A DNA stretch of 64,000 nucleotides from Paragonimus westermani (Eukaryota > Platyhelminthes > Trematoda > Plagiorchiida > Troglotrematidae): contig QNGE01001244.1 of the NCBI GenBank assembly GCA_008508345.1, positions 74,206 to 138,205 of the forward strand. The letters are read 5' to 3'. Each line of letters starts with the position of its first letter. Within the stretch, counting starts at the first letter, position 1. A model generated the notes under the pieces. That model searched no databases, was not told the DNA's origin, and was given only the letters and a program-made list of their open reading frames with translations. Positions 59,401 to 64,000 of the stretch are shown one piece after another. The translations under genes and the position numbers were made by a program.

Positions 59401-59532
59401 ATTGTAGAGTTGAACCAAATGGTGCCCCGTACGTTCCAAATGACACTGATTGGTCCCGGGATGATCAGCATCGTGACATAACGCAGCCAACAAGCTCCCA
59501 AACACTTCTGCCGCATTCAGCAATCGAAGAAG
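59401..59532 (-). CDS. Phosphodiesterase exon: HDxDHPG metal motif
   Basis: 132 bp (44 codons) on the minus strand, acceptor CCGTCTATCCACAACATAG and donor AAT/GTGAGT. The product runs LLRLLNAAEVFGSLLAALCH to DADHPGTNQCHLERTGHHLV and QLYN. H-D-x-D-H-P-G-x-N is the core metal-binding signature of class I phosphodiesterases (PROSITE-type HDxxHxGxxN) and H-L-V-x-L-Y-N the following helix. Two metal ligands (His, Asp) and the nearby conserved His are intact. Phase 0 at the end fits the weak exon at 47351. The preceding HNxxHAxDV motif, with the general-acid histidine, was not found between here and 64000. Confidence 0.9.
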
Positions 59533-62468
59533 CTATGTTGTGGATAGACGGTAAAAAAAACGAAGTTAAGCGGCCCGAAAATACAACAGCATATTCGGGT
59601 TTCGTTCCTGTCACAGCAAATCAGTAGTGTACATCCTTGCCATAGTCACGGCTATAGCTCTGACCATGCTTTCATGAGGCAACCGTGTTGACGACCTCAC
59701 CACTGACCTCACATTAAGCACGAATGAACTAACATGCAAACGCCCAGCCACATGCGCCTGAGTAATGCCTAGATGTGCATGCACAAAATTTCCATCTTTG
59801 TCACACTTAAATGAGTGCTAACATGTGGCATAAAAGACCATGTACGGACTGGGCAGGATAGTAACTGAAGCAGTTAGGGTAGCCAGGACTGAACCCGAGA
59901 CAATGGATGAACCGTATTCAGCGTCGTTACTACCAAGTTACCATGACTTATTTGAGTGTCAGAAAGATACGACCGACAGCGATGCATTATCTATAGTAAT
60001 AATTTAGAATTCAAATAATATTAGAGATCAGGAGTTTGACACACAATCACGTTATTTCAATTTCACATTGAGATGAAAATTGGCTTTCAAAAAGTTGACA
60101 ACACGTAGGTCCAACATTTCCACAGTTATCAATTACATTGGCTACTTGTGACCGTGATAGTCCGCACACTGTTCGTAACCCTGGTCGACATCTCGGCTTC
60201 ATTAATGGGAACCGCCCCAACTAGTTTATCGCGTTGTTTTTCTACATATTAACTGACCCACAAAGAAGACAGTTGCCTGTACTTTATTTTGTATTGTGTT
60301 CGCCTGCCCTCTACAAACCTAAAGAGCAAGACAATTGCTTTCGTTAATCCGGCTGGAAGGAAAATAAGGCGAACCGATGCAACATGTCGTTTTGAGATTT
60401 TGTTAGGCTGGCCAATGAGACCATAATTGACCAGGAGATTAATATCGACAGTGACCGAAAGTCCTGATTTAGGTGTTGGTCATTACCGGTGAGGGATCAC
60501 AGGAGAAGGGATAAAATCGCTCACGATCAAGAGTTGAGAAGAGGTTCGGTCCAAACTATCTCAAATGACCATCCTTTAACTAGTAGTCAAAACACTGGGC
60601 GCCATGCAGAATGAAACCAGTTATTTCAGCATCAACAGAGAAGTCCTGATGGAGAGGTCAACGAATGCAGTAAACGACGCAGCTTCTGTTTTCCAGACGA
60701 CTATACAACTCGAACATAATTCACAAACGATTGTGACTCCACGTCTCGACAAAAAGTTCAGGCGTGCCCATTATATGACTAACCGAGTGGTAGTCGATAT
60801 GCTTGCTTTAAAAAAAACTAGAACTGCAGTCCAGTTTTCTATTCGCTAGGGGATGTGCAGTCCTGACGAACAGTAGCGACAACAGAACTCGGACGTAACA
60901 CGTCTTTTAGATATAAGCTAGTTGAAAAGTTTGTTCAATGCGACAGCTTCAATCAAATGTAAGGATGAGTTTCGTTCATGCGTTTTGTTTAAACCATTCC
61001 TAAGTTGACCAAAGTATTCAAATATGGAGTACTTAATTCGCTAAGTTGTATGTACTGCTGATGAGGTCTAACAAGAGCAAGACTAGAGTCGAGTGCTTCT
61101 TTACGAAAGAGGTTGACTGGAAAGTCTAGCTGAATGCGAGGGCTGTAAACAAATGTGTGATGTTCAGCTTGCAGTTAGTCAAATCCAAGATTACTCATAA
61201 ACAATGTATTCACATCGTTTAACGTTGTGTCCCTCTTGGACTGATGACCTTAAAGGCACGTTTACTCGCATTCGTAATTGCACATGGCCGATAGTAATCA
61301 TTAAGTAGACATCAATAGCCATCAAAGACAATCTTTCAACTTTGATAGAGGTCACCCTAAAAAATTGTTCAGGACGGACAGCCTTGATCTAGTCAGTGAT
61401 CTCGATTTGTCAAAACACAGAAGATATCGGACAGAATGTTCAGTCCCACTGGCTGGAGACAAACTGTTGTAAAAACAGTTGGAGTCGAAATGAACCGGGA
61501 ACACAAATCGAACAAAGCACACGACTTCAAAATGTGCAAGTCTCAAAGGATGAAACTTCGGAAATGATTTCCAGTCACGTCCAACAAATTAATCCAACAA
61601 GGTACACAAGTACGCCTGAATTGTAAATGGTGGCTCGTGGAACGAGACAGCATTCACATTTATTTAAACGAGAAACAAGAATTATCCCGGTCACCTGAAA
61701 ACGAATGTGAAATTGTGATCGAGGGGGAAATGACTGACAGAAGTACACGATCAATTAATTCCGTTCAGTTCTGTGAGGGCCTGGTCAAAGCCGTTATTCA
61801 AAGTCGTACAGTGTAAATGAAGGGTATACACTGGCAAAGAGTAATCTGTTCAGACGCTGTAGACAAGCATAAGTGGCTGTCAAGATCTCCATGGACGAAC
61901 TTTCGGATAAATCCCGTGCGTCTTCTGAAGAGTAGATAGAATTGATTTACACGGCATAGCAAATGTGCCCGTGTGACGCCACGGTCACACAACCATACGC
62001 GATCCAGACCTAACCAGTACCAGCGGCATCGATAAAATTGCCAAACGAGTCCCGTTTCAACTTCGTTTGAAATGGTCTTAAACTTTCGCAAAAGTTGCTG
62101 GTCAGAATCGCGGGCTTTTATTTTCTGATCTACTGATGCTTGCTGAGGAACGTGTTGATGTAGGATGTGTAGGACGTGGTGAAATAGCACCAATTACGAT
62201 TATGAAACCTGCGGAAGAAGTTGGGACGCAAATCCAACGATGTTGGCTTGGAAAGGATTTCGATGTGAAGAGAGAGTCGACCAATCACTGATCAATTGGA
62301 CTTGTTTTTCGACTTGATGTGGTTCACACCACTGTTAACGAAAGACTACGAACCATAGCAGGATGTGTTTGTGGCAGTTGTTTGTGGCAGTTAATCGCAC
62401 ACGGTTGCAGAGTTGTACGATTCAAGGATGTAGTGGACACCAATATCGATTTTCGCGATCTAATGCAC
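59533..62468 (-). other. Upstream intron sequence, nothing recognised
   Basis: I searched the minus strand for codons of HNxxH and found none. 61798-62284 is open in several frames on both strands (for example FHHVLHILHQH on -), but no frame is convincing. 60604-60849 (+) is a motif-free open frame. Confidence 0.4.
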
Positions 62469-62584
62469 CAGCCTCAAACTCATTAATCACCATTAAAAAC
62501 CATTCAACAAGGTTGCTTCCAATCATGTTACTAAAAAATTCCGTCATTTGTCCGCAAGCGGACTTGCCAACTATATCGGTTGTA
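62469..62584 (-). CDS. Possible phosphodiesterase exon: N-terminal catalytic helix
   Basis: An open minus-strand stretch after the acceptor CATGTTTGTCACAG, ending at a possible donor G/GTGCAT. It reads ACGQMTEFFSNMIGSNLVEW then FLMVINEFEAG. W-F-L-M-x-I-x-x-x-x resembles the helix preceding the NPYHNxxH motif (PDE8: FFLMTIEAHY). Strand and relative order are right, but the exon that should link it to 59532 is missing, and the similarity is short. Confidence 0.22.
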
Positions 62585-63235
62585 CTGTGACAAACATGAA
62601 GTATCACACCAATTTGTGTGGACAACAGAACACAGTTATTCGGGATTCGTGAGTAGAAATGTTTGAAATAACTGAACAACCGAAATGACTTTCGGTGATT
62701 ATTCTGAACGAATACTTCACTCTCCGTTCGGATGAATAAGAGCTGGATAGGGGATTGGTTGATTCGAAGGCTAACCGTGCAGGTGAAACGGGCGTAGTCA
62801 GTCAAACGACTGACAAAGGTAGATTGTACCGCTCTAACAAGGAGCAAATTGTAACTCCCAGTGCTGTAAAGGAACTAGATTTTCGCCACTTCTCGTTCGA
62901 AGGATGAGTACTTATCAGATCAAACATGTCAAAAGCTCATTGAGCCACAGAAAAGACTGACTGAAAATGCGTACAACGTTGAGGTGGACACTCATGAAAC
63001 CGGTAAATTCATACACGAGTTCTAGTGGTGACTTTCGTTCTATTCAGTAGGACGATGCTGCAGTCCATGATGGCGAAAGACTGTACGATATAGGATGATT
63101 GGAATCAGCATCAATTAAACAATGGGGTTACGTCCATTGACAGTGGAAAGGCTCGAATAAAGCAAGAACATTATACACTCTTAAAAATGAAGACTATGAA
63201 ATCGGTCGTCCATCACGCACATATTCATAGACTTT
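62585..63235. other. No recognisable gene
   Basis: The minus-strand frame 62422-62847 continues 5' of the possible exon without motif. Nothing else is seen. Confidence 0.4.
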
Positions 63236-63435
63236 NNNNNNNNNNNNNNNNNNNNNNNNNNNNNNNNNNNNNNNNNNNNNNNNNNNNNNNNNNNNNNNNN
63301 NNNNNNNNNNNNNNNNNNNNNNNNNNNNNNNNNNNNNNNNNNNNNNNNNNNNNNNNNNNNNNNNNNNNNNNNNNNNNNNNNNNNNNNNNNNNNNNNNNNN
63401 NNNNNNNNNNNNNNNNNNNNNNNNNNNNNNNNNNN
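63236..63435. other. Assembly gap (200 N)
   Basis: Exactly 200 N, immediately followed by an (AT)n tract, which probably stopped the assembly. A length of 200 may be a placeholder. Confidence 0.99.

Positions 63436-63471
<36 letters not shown>
63436..63471. repeat. (AT)n microsatellite at gap edge
   Basis: About 18 AT units directly after the gap; the true length is unknown because the left part is hidden in N. Confidence 0.95.
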
Positions 63472-63475
<4 letters not shown>

Positions 63476-64000
63476 GCCTATACGAGTAAATGAGTAAATT
63501 CACGCTTACCTTGGGCTGTGAGATGAAACAATGAGTAGCCTGAGTCACGTCGACCGCGTGTAAAGCCGTATGGTAAGGATTGCGTTTCCAGTAGACCGAT
63601 TCGATCGCAGCTTCAAAAAAAATTTAAAGAAGGAACGCAAACTGAGCCGGTAATCTATAGATGCCTTTATCAGATGGGAGATAAGTGGATGAACTTTACA
63701 TCCAATTCAATACAGAGTAGCCGGAAAAACGGTTTGAAGTGAAACTGATGAACTACCGTGTGGCTCAATTCCAAGGCGAATTAGCTTGAAGTTATACGCT
63801 GATTCAAACTAGGGACGCAACGCATGGAAGGTCTACGAATATGGATTTGTCTGAAATGAATGACGAGGCGGATGAACGCACTTGAGCAGCACTACTGAAT
63901 ACCAGTTTTCCAAACGAGCTATGGATTGCCCAAATGCGTAGGACCGATACGTACAACTTAATATGAAGACACATCTTTCATCCATAGTGGGTATGACATA
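63472..64000. other. No recognisable gene
   Basis: The last 530 bp show no supported feature. The 5' exons of the phosphodiesterase presumably lie further to the right. Confidence 0.4.

Noticed and set aside
59331..59627. 98-codon plus-strand open frame
   Set aside because: It is the antisense shadow of the phosphodiesterase HDxDHPG exon on the minus strand.
62102..62284. Minus-strand FHHVLHILHQH as the missing HNxxH motif
   Set aside because: Spacing of two histidines fits, but the Ala and Asp of HAxDV are absent and three frames are open here.

Overview
This is eukaryotic DNA, most likely from a parasitic flatworm (probably a trematode). The reasons are: multi-exon coding sequence with GT-AG introns of up to about 12 kb, no compact operon-like genes, a CsRn1-like Ty3/gypsy retrotransposon whose Gag carries the unusual CHCC box, and CR1-like and RTE-like LINEs of the sort that fill fluke genomes. 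The taxon is an inference; no rRNA or mitochondrial marker is present. Two N gaps and one single 'n' (15580) show that it is a draft scaffold.

Layout. 1-775: 3' end of an RTE-like LINE. 776-4770: nothing recognisable. 4775-14405: a nested retrotransposon cluster, with a second RTE-like copy (+) interrupted by a 5'-truncated CR1-like LINE (-), followed by the ORF1/endonuclease half of a CR1-like LINE (-) and then a second, more complete CR1-like copy (-). 14420-22245: a decayed gypsy element on + ('B') broken by a more complete CsRn1-like gypsy element on - ('A'); about 880 bp of B integrase sequence is present on both sides of A. 22470-23860: remnants of two more LINEs. 23870-33066: mostly featureless, with one possible secreted-protein exon near 31 kb.

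The main host gene is a class I cyclic-nucleotide phosphodiesterase on the minus strand, never shown by one long ORF. Six confident or likely exons (59401-59532, 46070-46151, 41781-41852, 39797-39977, 35900-36174, 33067-33672) plus a weaker one (47295-47351) have matching splice phases. They give, in order, the HD-x-x-H-P-G metal motif, the ATDM helix, the KCADISNPC metal aspartate, the invariant glutamine before AFID, and a novel 200-residue C-terminal tail with two PKA-type sites and a stop codon. The HNxxH exon and N-terminus were not found and probably lie beyond 64 kb, or are hidden. Introns hold LINE and RTE remnants, an inverted dispersed repeat, AT microsatellites, tRNA-like SINE candidates and both assembly gaps.

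The retrotransposon genes are all broken and unlikely to act today; only the phosphodiesterase looks functional. It would degrade cAMP and/or cGMP in the cytoplasm, and its tail suggests feedback control by PKA.
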